Source: Nanobdellota archaeon (GTDB lineage Archaea > Nanobdellota > Nanobdellia > Pacearchaeales > GW2011-AR1). From it: DNA of 35,081 nucleotides. The stretch covers positions 1-35,081 of the forward strand of contig JAUYDD010000164.1 of the NCBI GenBank assembly GCA_030704765.1, in the 5' to 3' direction. The notes beneath the pieces are model-generated. The model was not told the origin of the DNA and searched no databases. It worked only from the letters and a program-made list of their open reading frames with translations. The position numbers and the translations under genes were made by a program. This document shows, piece by piece, positions 16,139-25,156 of this stretch; position 1 is the first letter of the stretch; every line of letters starts with the position of its first letter.

Positions 16139-17830
16139 ATGGAAGAGTCGAAAGGGGAAATTGAAAAAAGAAAATTAAAGTTAAAGGAAAAATTATTCTC
16201 TTGGATGCAAGATAATTATGACAGAGTTTTTTTATTAGTACTGATAGCTGCTTTTTTTATAAGGCTGTGGATATTTTATGGAACTATAGACCAACCGTTA
16301 TGGTATGATGGGGCAAGTTATATGGGTGCTGCAAGAAAATGGGGACTTGGGCTTCAAATATCTGATATTTGGTATTATAGAAGAGGTTTTTTATTTCCAT
16401 TATTAGGGGCTTTAATTTTTAAATTAGGCCTTGGAGAAACTGGAATGAGATTTTTAATATTATTATTATCAACTGGAATAGTAGGCATATCTTACTTTAT
16501 AATAAAAGATATGTTTGATAAAGAGAAAGCATTAATGGTTACAATCGGGCTTACTTTTTCTTGGGTAATATTATTCTTTACAGGCAGGATTTTAACAGAT
16601 ATTCCAGCTGCATTTCTTGTACTTACTTCTTTATTCTTTTTTTATAAGGGTTATGTATTAGACAAAGGGAAAAAGTACCTTTATTTATTTGCAATTTTCT
16701 TTGCTATTGCGTGTTTAACAAGGATGCAAACCCTGATGTTTGCACCTGCCTTTTTTATATATGTAATATTAAAAGAAAAAACAAAAATAATCAAAAATAA
16801 AAATTTGTGGATAACCGCACTTATATTTTTCATACTCCTTATACCTAATTTCGTTGTATATTACCAGCATTATGGTAATCCATTTACAGACATTCTCTCG
16901 CATTATTTTGGTGTTTCAGGAGTATCTAAGACTAGTGATGTAGCTGACAGGACAACAGCAACATTATTTAATTATATAAAAGAGCTCCCATATATTTTAG
17001 ATGGAAATAGCACTCCTAAAGCTACAAAGCCCTTATTCATGATTTTTTTAATAGGATTTGTGTTGTTTTTCTATGATCTATTATTAGGCATAGATAAACT
17101 ATCTAAAAACGAATCTTTACAAAAAAAGTTTTTTATTTTAAGCTGGATATTAATACCATTTCTAATTTTAGGCTATATCACTGAATATCCAGAGCATAGA
17201 TATATAACTGCTTGTCTTCCTTTCTTATTCTTGATAATCAGTTATCCTATAATAGAAATTAGGAAATATATGCAAAAATTAGGGGCAAATAAAGGAATAG
17301 CATTATTCCTTATTTTTTCTATTTTTATTGGACTTATGATATTTAATTATAATTGGTCTACTTCTTTGATAAATAACAAAAGGAATTCCTATATTGAAAT
17401 AAAAGAAACTGGATTATGGCTAAAATCTAACTCGAATCCTAAAGATGTCATATTTTCAGCATCAATGCCACAAATACAATATTATTCTGACAGAACAACC
17501 AACTATTATCTTTTTAATAAAACTGAATTTGAAAAAAATCTTACTGATATTAAACCAAGATATATAATGCTGTCTATATTTGAAGCTCATCCTGATTGGC
17601 TTTTTACAAAAGGAAATCTTCCAGATGGCTCTGGATATATGAACTCACCTTTTTTCAACATGACTATAGTATACAATACACAAGGTCAGATATTGAATTT
17701 AGACATAAAGGAAGAAGTAATAGTAAACAACATAACATACAGATTTGTTTATCCAAAAGATAGGATGAATGGAGTATTTGTATACGAAGCTGAATATCCT
17801 TATCAGAAACCTTTGAATTTTGCAATATAA
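16139..17830 (+). CDS. GT39/PMT-type polytopic membrane glycosyltransferase
   Basis: A 563-residue protein: a charged N-terminus (1-25), about ten to twelve membrane helices to around residue 410, then an extracellular-type domain of about 150 residues. The first loop has DQPLWYDGASY (51-61), placing the Asp expected as catalytic base in GT39/ArnT-like enzymes (D57), followed by RRGFLFP and FFTGRILTDIPAAF. Such enzymes use a dolichyl- or polyprenyl-phosphate sugar on the outer side. The ALG5-like gene at 24369 could make that donor. Its end overlaps the convergent methyltransferase gene by 28 bases. Confidence 0.85.
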   Translation: MEESKGEIEKRKLKLKEKLFSWMQDNYDRVFLLVLIAAFFIRLWIFYGTIDQPLWYDGASYMGAARKWGLGLQISDIWYYRRGFLFPLLGALIFKLGLGETGMRFLILLLSTGIVGISYFIIKDMFDKEKALMVTIGLTFSWVILFFTGRILTDIPAAFLVLTSLFFFYKGYVLDKGKKYLYLFAIFFAIACLTRMQTLMFAPAFFIYVILKEKTKIIKNKNLWITALIFFILLIPNFVVYYQHYGNPFTDILSHYFGVSGVSKTSDVADRTTATLFNYIKELPYILDGNSTPKATKPLFMIFLIGFVLFFYDLLLGIDKLSKNESLQKKFFILSWILIPFLILGYITEYPEHRYITACLPFLFLIISYPIIEIRKYMQKLGANKGIALFLIFSIFIGLMIFNYNWSTSLINNKRNSYIEIKETGLWLKSNSNPKDVIFSASMPQIQYYSDRTTNYYLFNKTEFEKNLTDIKPRYIMLSIFEAHPDWLFTKGNLPDGSGYMNSPFFNMTIVYNTQGQILNLDIKEEVIVNNITYRFVYPKDRMNGVFVYEAEYPYQKPLNFAI

Positions 17831-18330
17831 CTTACAGTTAAAAAATTTATTTTTTTATCTTCTCTTAATTCAGACCTTAAAATTGATAATATCCCTTTTA
17901 TAGGCGTTATGTGGTCTTTTACTCTTTCGGATTTTCCAAGAAGTTTTCTAGCTTTTCTAGATAAATAATTTTCAGTAGGAATCGAGGTAATAAGTTCAAA
18001 ATTCGGATTCATTTTCTTAAAATTTTTTAATATACTTATAATATCCTCTTTTGGTATATGTTCGAAAACATCTAAAGCAAATATCTTTGTTGGATTAATT
18101 TTAGTATAATCAGTTATATCGCTGTGTTCTGGTGTAATATCAAAACCTATAACATTATAACCCTGCTCTTTTAATTTATTTTTTAACCATCCTGCTCCAC
18201 AACCAAAATCCAGTATAAAATCTTGTTTATTTAAATCAGCTAATTTAATTGCAAAATTAACTTTTGCTTTAGAATATCCCCTTATAATTGGATTTTTATT
18301 CAAATATGTAGCTTTAAGTTCATCTACCAT
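17803..18330 (-). CDS. SAM-dependent class I methyltransferase
   Basis: A 175-residue, short class I methyltransferase. Motif I FILDFGCGAGWLKNKL is at about 38-53, the acidic strand is VIGFDITPEHSD, and ALDVFEHIPKEDI is at about 83-95. It is shorter than usual at the C-terminus but appears intact. It is the last gene of the long minus-strand block; only one base separates its start from the DUF362 stop. Its 3' end overlaps the convergent PMT-type gene by 28 bases, so antisense reading is likely there. A glycan or glycolipid methyl acceptor is inferred from position. Confidence 0.78.
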   Translation of the reverse strand: MVDELKATYLNKNPIIRGYSKAKVNFAIKLADLNKQDFILDFGCGAGWLKNKLKEQGYNVIGFDITPEHSDITDYTKINPTKIFALDVFEHIPKEDIISILKNFKKMNPNFELITSIPTENYLSRKARKLLGKSERVKDHITPIKGILSILRSELREDKKINFLTVSYIAKFKGF

Positions 18331-18331
18331 A

Positions 18332-19561
18332 TTAATCTTCTCTTATATATTTTCCAAATCTTTTATTTTGCATCTTAATATTACCTAAGTCCCCATCTAC
18401 CTCTATTAGACTAGGAAGTATCTGATAACAATACATACACATCAAGCAATCCTTATCTCCAATTGTTTTTAATTTTATAGGACAATACGCTTTCAAACAA
18501 TTATCTATTTTTTGTATTTCTTCTTTTGATAAATTTTCTTTAACTTTCATATTTTTTATATTCATATCTTCTAAGATATATTTATCTTGTTTTACTCTTA
18601 ATTTGAAAAGTAGCCAAGGTAAAAATCCTTTATTAAAGAATTTTTCAAAGGTATTTGAAAACCTGATACCAATAAAGAAATTATTCAATAATATCCTATC
18701 TAATAAAGTTTTGTTTCCTTTTTTGAATTTTGCAATTCTTTCTACCTTGCTTAAAACCTCTATATCTTTAGAAGTCAAATAACCTTTTTCAATAGCTATA
18801 TTTAGATAGGGTAATTTTTTATAATCAAGTCCCATTAGTTTAGAACATAAAAAATCAGTTATAAATGGGTCATGACCCGAGATTATAACTCCTACTTTCT
18901 TTGGAATCCCATCGCCAGGGCCTCTTCCTTCCATACCTATAAGACCGTCAACAATGATAAGGTCGGTTTTTATTATATTTGCTATAGAAACTATGTTTAA
19001 TGGAAGATTGTCATGAATTTTTCTTTTTTCTGTTCCTTTAAAACATCCTATGTAATTTTTACATGCTATTGTAATTTTTGCTTCAACATGGGTTTTTAGC
19101 TTAGGTAAATTTATAATAAAATCCGATTCTAAACATATTTTAGCTATTTCTACTTTTCCAGTTGATAAATCAACTAGTTTTCCAGGTTCAAAATTAAGAT
19201 TTATTAGTTTTACATTAAACATTTTAGCTATACTTGTTATACATAATCTTGAAAATACATCTATTCCTATATGATTTATACCGCAATTCGGACCGTCTGC
19301 GATAGTTATATTCTTATATCCTCTTTTTTTCAAAGACTTTAATACTCCTACGAGTATTCTTAAATCTGTTGAGTTTCCTGTCATTGAATTTAGATCGTTA
19401 TTAAAATTAGGTTTTAATAGTATTTTAGAATTCTTTTTTTTAGGAAAAATCTTAGAATTATCCTTAAATATAGTCTCTACATCCTTTTCTATCTCTGTTA
19501 CATCTTTAGACCTATATAAAGAAATAGCATCTTTCTCAAAAATAAATTTATTTTCTATCAT
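18332..19561 (-). CDS. DUF362-domain protein with cysteine-rich tail
   Basis: A 409-residue DUF362 protein: KILLKPNFNND (about 46-56), ITIADGPNCGINHIG, INLPKLKTHVEAKITIACKNYIGC (about 150-173), and DGLIGMEGRGPGDG. The C-terminus has clustered cysteines (CLKAYCP, then DCLMCMYCYQ), which look like a reduced ferredoxin-type Fe-S site. The biochemical role of the family is not settled; members are often fused to or encoded near Fe-S proteins. Its start overlaps the phosphodiesterase stop (ATGA), so translation is coupled. Its place in a glycan operon with a radical SAM enzyme suggests an electron-transfer or Fe-S role, which is inference. Confidence 0.82.
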   Translation of the reverse strand: MIENKFIFEKDAISLYRSKDVTEIEKDVETIFKDNSKIFPKKKNSKILLKPNFNNDLNSMTGNSTDLRILVGVLKSLKKRGYKNITIADGPNCGINHIGIDVFSRLCITSIAKMFNVKLINLNFEPGKLVDLSTGKVEIAKICLESDFIINLPKLKTHVEAKITIACKNYIGCFKGTEKRKIHDNLPLNIVSIANIIKTDLIIVDGLIGMEGRGPGDGIPKKVGVIISGHDPFITDFLCSKLMGLDYKKLPYLNIAIEKGYLTSKDIEVLSKVERIAKFKKGNKTLLDRILLNNFFIGIRFSNTFEKFFNKGFLPWLLFKLRVKQDKYILEDMNIKNMKVKENLSKEEIQKIDNCLKAYCPIKLKTIGDKDCLMCMYCYQILPSLIEVDGDLGNIKMQNKRFGKYIRED

Positions 19562-20646
19562 TTTAAAAAATTTATGACTTCTTTCATTTTTATTTTTTTA
19601 GGTATTTTAACATTAGATATAAGAAAACCATTTAACTCTTTATTATCTGGATAAATATGCATTGAAACAAATCCTTTATTTTTTTCTTGATAAAAATTTG
19701 GAAAAAAATAATTTCCTTTTTCTAAATAGATTATTAAATCTCCGTATTTTTTTTCAAAAGGGATTTTATATTCTTTTGCTTTTTTTGTATCTAAAATTTT
19801 TATCTCTTTATGATTTTTAATTATAGATATGATTTCATTTCTCACATCCTCATTCTTAAACCAAATACTAACTGTTGTACCTCCAATAAAATAAAGGTAA
19901 TCCTTTCTTTTTGGCAATGAACTTCTTATATCAATATATTTTTTTATATCTGAAAAACCATGGTCAGACCATAAAAATATTTCTCCATCAGGATTATTCT
20001 CTAAAAACTTGATTACTGACTTTTTTATTAATTCATCAGTCTCATATAATGCTGTTTTTATTTTATTGCTTCTTTTTCCAAATTTATGTAAAGTTTTATC
20101 AATTTTCATTATTTGAACATAATATATTTCTTTATTTTTTATTGATAATAATCTTGATAAACGTTCAGAATCCTTTTCATTTCTTAAAATGATTTTTTCC
20201 TTGCCATCTACTACAAAAAAAGGCCATTTATAAAACACATATCTCTTATTCTTAAAAAAATCAAGTTTCCATAACCCTTCTTTAGCTGAAGTATCAAAAA
20301 ATCTTAGTTTGTCATCGGGTATATTATGGAGTCCAGACATCCAAGTGCGTTTATTCTTTAGTTGCAAATAAGCTCCTATATAATCTCTGAGTCTTCCTAT
20401 TCCAAATATCTTCATAAGCAATGAATTAAAAATAGAATTATCACTTTTTTCAAATTCTAACCAGATTTTTGATTCTATTGGATCTTTTCCTGAAAAAAAA
20501 CTATATTCAAGACCAGTTGATGCAAATAAAGTTACAAGATCAGAAATATAGTTCTTTTTTGAATAACTATATAAAAAGGGAGTATTTTCTTCTGAAACAA
20601 GGTCTTTGCCTAGCCCATCTATACATATTATTAGTTTCGGTTTCAT
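19558..20646 (-). CDS. AlkP-superfamily phosphodiesterase/pyrophosphatase-like protein
   Basis: A 362-residue protein of the type I phosphodiesterase/nucleotide pyrophosphatase kind. The N-terminal metal Asp lies in ICIDGLGKDL (about 8-16), the nucleophile region is LVTLFASTGLEYSFFSG, then MKIDKTLHKFG (D-x3-H) and FLWSDHGFSD (metal Asp-His) and a final SMHIYP His. No signal peptide or membrane anchor is seen, so it may act inside the cell. It could split NDP-sugars or phosphodiester-linked glycans. It shares one base with the nucleotidyltransferase stop (TAATG) upstream and overlaps the DUF362 gene downstream. Confidence 0.78.
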   Translation of the reverse strand: MKPKLIICIDGLGKDLVSEENTPFLYSYSKKNYISDLVTLFASTGLEYSFFSGKDPIESKIWLEFEKSDNSIFNSLLMKIFGIGRLRDYIGAYLQLKNKRTWMSGLHNIPDDKLRFFDTSAKEGLWKLDFFKNKRYVFYKWPFFVVDGKEKIILRNEKDSERLSRLLSIKNKEIYYVQIMKIDKTLHKFGKRSNKIKTALYETDELIKKSVIKFLENNPDGEIFLWSDHGFSDIKKYIDIRSSLPKRKDYLYFIGGTTVSIWFKNEDVRNEIISIIKNHKEIKILDTKKAKEYKIPFEKKYGDLIIYLEKGNYFFPNFYQEKNKGFVSMHIYPDNKELNGFLISNVKIPKKIKMKEVINFLK

Positions 20647-21908
20647 TAAATTTTTTGAAGGAAAAATGCTATATAAGCATTTGCATATTCTAATGACAAA
20701 TCTTCCCAGTTTTCTGATTTTACAGGATACACTTTTTTTAATAGAATCCTAGATTTTTCAATATTTTCGCTTTCATTGTTTTCTATACCTGTAATAAGAT
20801 ATATTAAAGAAGCAAATATAATGAGGTCTGGAGAACTATTAAAAAATAATCTTTTATAAGTTATACCTAGGGATTTTAATCTTTTATAATACTTATATTT
20901 CATTATTAATGTTAAGATTGGAAGAAATATAACTGAAATATTACTAAAATTTATACCTGACTTTTTTTTAATTATTTCTTTTAGATAAGGCATATAAAAA
21001 TCCTTCCTCATTTCCAAGATATTTTTAGATAAATCAGTTATATTGTTAATTTCTTTTTTTAAAAAATTATTAAAAAAATATTTTGAAACTTCTAATATAG
21101 AATCTCTTGCTATAAACCACTCTTTTACAACATCCTTATTTGGAAGTTTTTTTGGATCAATTTTCCATTTAATAAATTCTTCTATTTTTTTATCAAGAGA
21201 TGGTATAACCTTAAAAAGTTCTGGAAAATCAGTTTTATAATTTTTTTTAAATATCAACATTGAATTTTTATATCCTATTTCATATTTTCCTGAAACTAAT
21301 AATAAAGAAGTACAAATTGCAGCATAAGCTTGTTGAATTATGTAGGTTAAAAATTCCTTATCATGTTTGTCTTCTTTTGAAAAATATTCTATCATCTGGC
21401 TCATCCTATCCAATAATAGCTTTGCACCTTCTGACAAAGGCATTTCTTCTAATTTATATTCGGGAATTAAATCTCGAACGTCTTCACCAAACAATATATA
21501 AGAATATTTTTTTAATTCAATTGTCCTTATTCTTGGAAGAAGTTTTTTTAAATCATTTGGAGTATCGACCTTTAAATCTATATAAAAATTTTCTTGTAAT
21601 TTTTGTTCTTCTTTTTTAAATGGATAAAAATTTATTATGCCTTTATATCCTAATTTTTTAGATATTTCTATGGATAATCTGTCTGAATCTTCCTTAGATA
21701 GCTTAGTTTTAGATATCACTTGTATATCATAATCATTATAAGGATAATATTTTTTATTAATTAATTTTACTGGACCTTCTCCCCTTGAAAAACCTCCGGT
21801 TAGTATTATTGAAATAGTATCAGGAATAGATTTTTTTATTTCTTCGCAAATTAATTCCATATCTTTTTCGATTTTCTCATTTGCTTTTTTTGAAATAGTG
21901 TACTTCAT
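20646..21908 (-). CDS. Pol-beta-superfamily nucleotidyltransferase-like protein
   Basis: About 420 residues from the ATG at 21908. An ATG at 21932 is also open but would overlap the upstream gene by 23 bases, whereas 21908 lies one base after that gene's stop. The N-terminal domain has ILTGGFSRGEG and YNDYDIQVIS, the hG(G/S)...DxD pattern of nucleotidyltransferases, and a possible third acidic residue in FYIDLKVDTP. The remaining 250 residues are helical (RMSQMIEYFS, AYAAICTSLLLVSG), resembling the helical tail of aminoglycoside-type NTases. It may add a nucleotide to a sugar, lipid or polyol. Substrate unknown. Tightly coupled to the phosphodiesterase gene. Confidence 0.72.
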   Translation of the reverse strand: MKYTISKKANEKIEKDMELICEEIKKSIPDTISIILTGGFSRGEGPVKLINKKYYPYNDYDIQVISKTKLSKEDSDRLSIEISKKLGYKGIINFYPFKKEEQKLQENFYIDLKVDTPNDLKKLLPRIRTIELKKYSYILFGEDVRDLIPEYKLEEMPLSEGAKLLLDRMSQMIEYFSKEDKHDKEFLTYIIQQAYAAICTSLLLVSGKYEIGYKNSMLIFKKNYKTDFPELFKVIPSLDKKIEEFIKWKIDPKKLPNKDVVKEWFIARDSILEVSKYFFNNFLKKEINNITDLSKNILEMRKDFYMPYLKEIIKKKSGINFSNISVIFLPILTLIMKYKYYKRLKSLGITYKRLFFNSSPDLIIFASLIYLITGIENNESENIEKSRILLKKVYPVKSENWEDLSLEYANAYIAFFLQKI

Positions 21909-21909
21909 T

Positions 21910-23367
21910 TTACCTTTTAAATAAGAAATCATTTAAATGACCGAGGACAGCTTTTATTCCTCTTAAATTAAACTTGAAATCTTGCCAGTTTTTTATGCCT
22001 TTTATCCTAGTAAAAATATATTTTGGTGTTAAAAATATAGTATAAATTTTTCCACAGACTTTTGCTACATCTTTAGCATCTGAATCTTTTGTCATTAATA
22101 CTGGTTCAGTCATATCATATCTTTCGTAGTCTAGTGGATTGAATAAAAACCAATTGTTTTCTTTTGCTTCTTTCCATAATGGAGTTCCTGGATAAGGTAT
22201 CAAAACAGTTGCTTGTAATAAATCAGCTTTTCCAGATTGCATAAGAATTTTAGCTAATTCAAAGGTTTTAAGTGCATCTTCTTTTGTTTCCCAAGGATAG
22301 CCAACAATCATTGTCAAATGCACTGTTAAGCCTGCAAGTTTCGCCATTTCACATCCTTTTATTATATCTTCGACTTTTATTCCTTTATTTAGCTTATCTA
22401 AAGTGGATTGGTTAGCAGACTCAAGTCCAAATTTTAATAATCTAAAGCCTGCTTTTTTCATAAGATAATAATCCTCTTGATCTAAACATCCAAATCTCAT
22501 ATTACAAGAATAATATATTTTTTTATTATAACCTCTTTCTATTAAACCATTACAGATGTCTTTTAACCATTTTCCTGTTGTCAAGGTTCCAGAGTCATCA
22601 AATATTTCCTTCACATTATACTTTTCAATTAATAATCCTATTTCATCTAAAACATTTTTTACGCTCCTGTTTCTGAATTTAGGATAGAGAACGGGCCAGG
22701 CACAAAAAAGGCATTTTCCCCACCAACAATCTCTTCCAGACATAATATAGAAAAAAGGCTTTCCTATCAGGTTATATTCTTTTTCATAATTTTTCCATTT
22801 TGTAAGTTCCCGATCTATAAATGGCAATGCATCTAGAATGTGCTTCAGTTGGAATTTTCCATTATTAATAATAGTTTTTCCTTTTTTATAATAAATCCCT
22901 GCAGGAATCTTCTTATTTTTTATAAGAGCTTCTATTAATTCATCCAATAATATATCAAAATCTCCTCCGCATAAAACAAAATCTACTTTAGAGTTTTCTA
23001 TAGATTCTTGTGGAAAAGAGGTCACATGATCTCCCATAATAATAATTCTTAATTTAGGAAACTTTTCTTTTAATTCATCAATAAGTTTCCAATGTTGCTT
23101 TATTACAGGTGTTTTTGTCTCAAAAGCAAATATTTGAGGTTTTTCTTTTTCTATAAATAATAAAAAATCTTCAAAAGAAGTCTTTTCTGCAATTGAATCA
23201 TGCCAAACAACTTCATGGCCTTTAGCTTTTAATAGAGTAGCTGCACTAGCTAAGACTATTGGAAAAATATAACTAGGATTGCTAAACCACTGGAATTGCC
23301 TATTTTGCGACAACAAAGGAATTCCTTTTTCAGATTCTGTTGGAGGATAGCCTATTAAGAGTTTCAT
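21910..23367 (-). CDS. B12-binding-domain radical SAM protein with CX4CX2C motif
   Basis: About 485 residues from the ATG at 23367. A start at 23397 is open but overlaps the GT2 gene by 26 bases, and MKLLIGYPPTE is the natural opening of the B12-binding domain. That domain has IIIMGDHVTSFPQES and CGGDFDILLDEL. Numbered from the 23397 start, the core cysteines are C224, C229, C232 in GRDCWWGKCLFC: four residues, not three, separate the first two. This CWWGKC form is seen in a subset of B12 radical SAM proteins. Later, LKFGLESANQSTLDKLNKG is typical core sequence. It sits between a GT2 and the nucleotidyltransferase in one operon. Confidence 0.87.
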   Translation of the reverse strand: MKLLIGYPPTESEKGIPLLSQNRQFQWFSNPSYIFPIVLASAATLLKAKGHEVVWHDSIAEKTSFEDFLLFIEKEKPQIFAFETKTPVIKQHWKLIDELKEKFPKLRIIIMGDHVTSFPQESIENSKVDFVLCGGDFDILLDELIEALIKNKKIPAGIYYKKGKTIINNGKFQLKHILDALPFIDRELTKWKNYEKEYNLIGKPFFYIMSGRDCWWGKCLFCAWPVLYPKFRNRSVKNVLDEIGLLIEKYNVKEIFDDSGTLTTGKWLKDICNGLIERGYNKKIYYSCNMRFGCLDQEDYYLMKKAGFRLLKFGLESANQSTLDKLNKGIKVEDIIKGCEMAKLAGLTVHLTMIVGYPWETKEDALKTFELAKILMQSGKADLLQATVLIPYPGTPLWKEAKENNWFLFNPLDYERYDMTEPVLMTKDSDAKDVAKVCGKIYTIFLTPKYIFTRIKGIKNWQDFKFNLRGIKAVLGHLNDFLFKR

Positions 23368-23371
23368 TTTA

Positions 23372-24322
23372 TCAAAAAACCTTTTTAAAATGCCCATAAA
23401 TCATTCCAGCACCATAGCTTAAATGAATCATAGGATAGATAAAAGGTAAAACAAAAAAAGCTTTAAAATCTTTGTTTTTTGTTGAATCATATAAAGCGAA
23501 TAAAATCGCTAGAATAATATACAAAATCAAAGGTCCAAATAACACGTGGCTAAATAGGGTTATTTTTTCATTTGCACCGATAATAGCACCTGTTATTGAA
23601 ACTTTTAATAAAACATAAAAAATCAAGGTTAAAATATAAATAAAAAACAAACTTGGAATAATAAAGAATGGCATTTTTAAAGTTTCAAAAAAGCTTTCTT
23701 TTTTTGGCCTTACTTTCCCATAATTAAATATCTGCTTAGAAAGCCCCTTTGGGCCTGCTCTTCTTTTATGATAAATTATTAAATTAGGATTATAAGCAAC
23801 TTTAAATCCCTGTTTTTTTGCATCATAAATAAACCTAGGGTCTTCACCTGGAAATAATTTAGGATCAAAATTTATATTTTCCATGACTTTTCTTCTGCAA
23901 AATAAAATAGCAGAAGTAACACAGGTTTCATCAGTATCACAGATTATTTTTCCTTCGCAATACCTATTAGCCATTTTCCAAGCACCGAATTTAGAGGATA
24001 ATGCATATCCAGAAATTTTTCCAAAACCTCTTTGTTCTTGAGGTGTTAATTGAACTCCTCCAACAATAGCTATATCTGGGTTTTGTTTTAAGAAATCATC
24101 TGCATTTTTTAATAAATCAGGGCTAATAAAAGCATCATCATCAATAAAACCTATAATTTCCCCTTTAGCTTTTTTAAAACCCCTGTTCCTGTTATCACTT
24201 GGATTTAATCCTTTTTCTATTATTATCTCAAAATCCTTTTTTGGGTAATCAATATTTTTTAAGCTTTCTACAACTTCTGCTTTCCTATCAGGCGCTACTG
24301 CAATTACAATTGAAAACTTCAT
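23372..24322 (-). CDS. GT2-family glycosyltransferase with C-terminal membrane helices
   Basis: About 316 residues from the ATG at 24322. An in-frame ATG at 24328 exists, but the TATA box at 24341-24352 is centred 25 bases from 24322 and only 19 from 24328. The GT-A domain begins KFSIVIAVAPDRKA, has NRNRGFKKAKGEIIGFIDDDAF with the DDD metal site (63-65 counted from 24328), GEDPRF as the likely base region, and YHKRRAGPKGL near 208. Three or four hydrophobic helices follow (about 225-318), anchoring it in the membrane, as in AglG/ExoM-like enzymes. It opens the second part of the minus-strand block. Confidence 0.87.
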   Translation of the reverse strand: MKFSIVIAVAPDRKAEVVESLKNIDYPKKDFEIIIEKGLNPSDNRNRGFKKAKGEIIGFIDDDAFISPDLLKNADDFLKQNPDIAIVGGVQLTPQEQRGFGKISGYALSSKFGAWKMANRYCEGKIICDTDETCVTSAILFCRRKVMENINFDPKLFPGEDPRFIYDAKKQGFKVAYNPNLIIYHKRRAGPKGLSKQIFNYGKVRPKKESFFETLKMPFFIIPSLFFIYILTLIFYVLLKVSITGAIIGANEKITLFSHVLFGPLILYIILAILFALYDSTKNKDFKAFFVLPFIYPMIHLSYGAGMIYGHFKKVF

Positions 24323-24340
24323 CTTCATAGATAAAATAAA

Positions 24341-24352
24341 GGGATTATAAAC
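24341..24352 (-). promoter_or_regulatory. Internal TATA box for the 24322-17803 genes
   Basis: On the minus strand GTTTATAATCCC lies in the 40-base gap after the ALG5-like gene and is centred 25 bases before the ATG at 24322. The GT2-to-methyltransferase genes can therefore be transcribed separately from the upstream dolichol-type genes. Confidence 0.55.
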
Positions 24353-24368
24353 TTTCTTGTGATATAAT

Positions 24369-25151
24369 TTAATGGAATTTTATATTTTCAGGAAGCTTTC
24401 TATATAATCTGACTACAAATCTGAAAGGTGAGTGAATAATCCTAAGCCTAATGACTGACAAAAACATTGTAATAGGAGTTCTTCTTAAGTTTACAGTAGA
24501 ATTTGTTTTATCTTCCCACGTAGTTGGTATAGATTTAATTCTTGCACCAGCTCTTCTTGAATAAAACAATAAATCAACATCAAAGCTCCATTTTAAGCTT
24601 GAACCTAGTTTTGGTATTATATTTATTAATAACTCCCTTTTAAATAGTTTAGCACCGCATTGAGTGTCCCTATGTGAAAACAAAAATAAGCTTCTAACAA
24701 TAACATTAAATCCCCTAGAAAGTATTCTTCTTAAGATAGTTTGTTTAGTCTTTATATTGCTTCTTTTGTCCCATCTATTTGGAATAACTCCGTCAAAATT
24801 TTTTATATGCAAGATTAAATCATTAAACGCTTCCGGTGGAGTTGCCATGTCTGCATCAACAAATCCTATAAGTTCAAACCTTTTTTCAACAGCGTATTTA
24901 AAACCTTCTATAATAGCAAAACCTTTTCCACCTTGTAAAAAATTAAGATAGTTTATTTCTTTATATTTCTTAGAATAAGATTTTACAATCTCTTCTGTCC
25001 TGTCTTGGGTATTATTAATGACAACAAGAATTTCAAAATCAAGAAATTTATTTTTTTTCTTTTCAGAAAAAAAGCTTGCATATCCTTCTAATGTTTTGCC
25101 AATCCTTTGTTCTTCATTATAAGCTGGTATGACTATGCAAACTCTAACCAT
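24369..25151 (-). CDS. Dolichyl-phosphate sugar synthase-like GT2 (ALG5/AglJ type)
   Basis: A 260-residue GT2. It shows VCIVIPAYNEEQRIGKTL at the N-terminus, VVINNTQDRTEEIV, LQGGKGFAIIEGFKYA (72-87), the metal site DAD (99-101) in GFVDADMATPPEAF, and a long sentence SRGFNVIVRSLF...DTQCGAKLFKRELL that is characteristic of dolichyl-phosphate glucose/GlcNAc synthases. It would load a sugar onto a polyprenyl phosphate for outer-face transferases such as the two PMT-type proteins. It is the third gene of the run starting at 27093, five bases after the UPF0104 gene. Confidence 0.88.
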   Translation of the reverse strand: MVRVCIVIPAYNEEQRIGKTLEGYASFFSEKKKNKFLDFEILVVINNTQDRTEEIVKSYSKKYKEINYLNFLQGGKGFAIIEGFKYAVEKRFELIGFVDADMATPPEAFNDLILHIKNFDGVIPNRWDKRSNIKTKQTILRRILSRGFNVIVRSLFLFSHRDTQCGAKLFKRELLINIIPKLGSSLKWSFDVDLLFYSRRAGARIKSIPTTWEDKTNSTVNLRRTPITMFLSVIRLRIIHSPFRFVVRLYRKLPENIKFH

Positions 25152-25156
25152 GGAAT

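Noticed and set aside
21043..21619. Plus-strand open frames of 65 and 119 codons opposite the nucleotidyltransferase-like gene
   Set aside because: The sequence is Leu/Phe/Ile-rich with no family match and fully antisense to a coupled operon gene. Long chance frames are common here opposite Lys-rich coding sequence.
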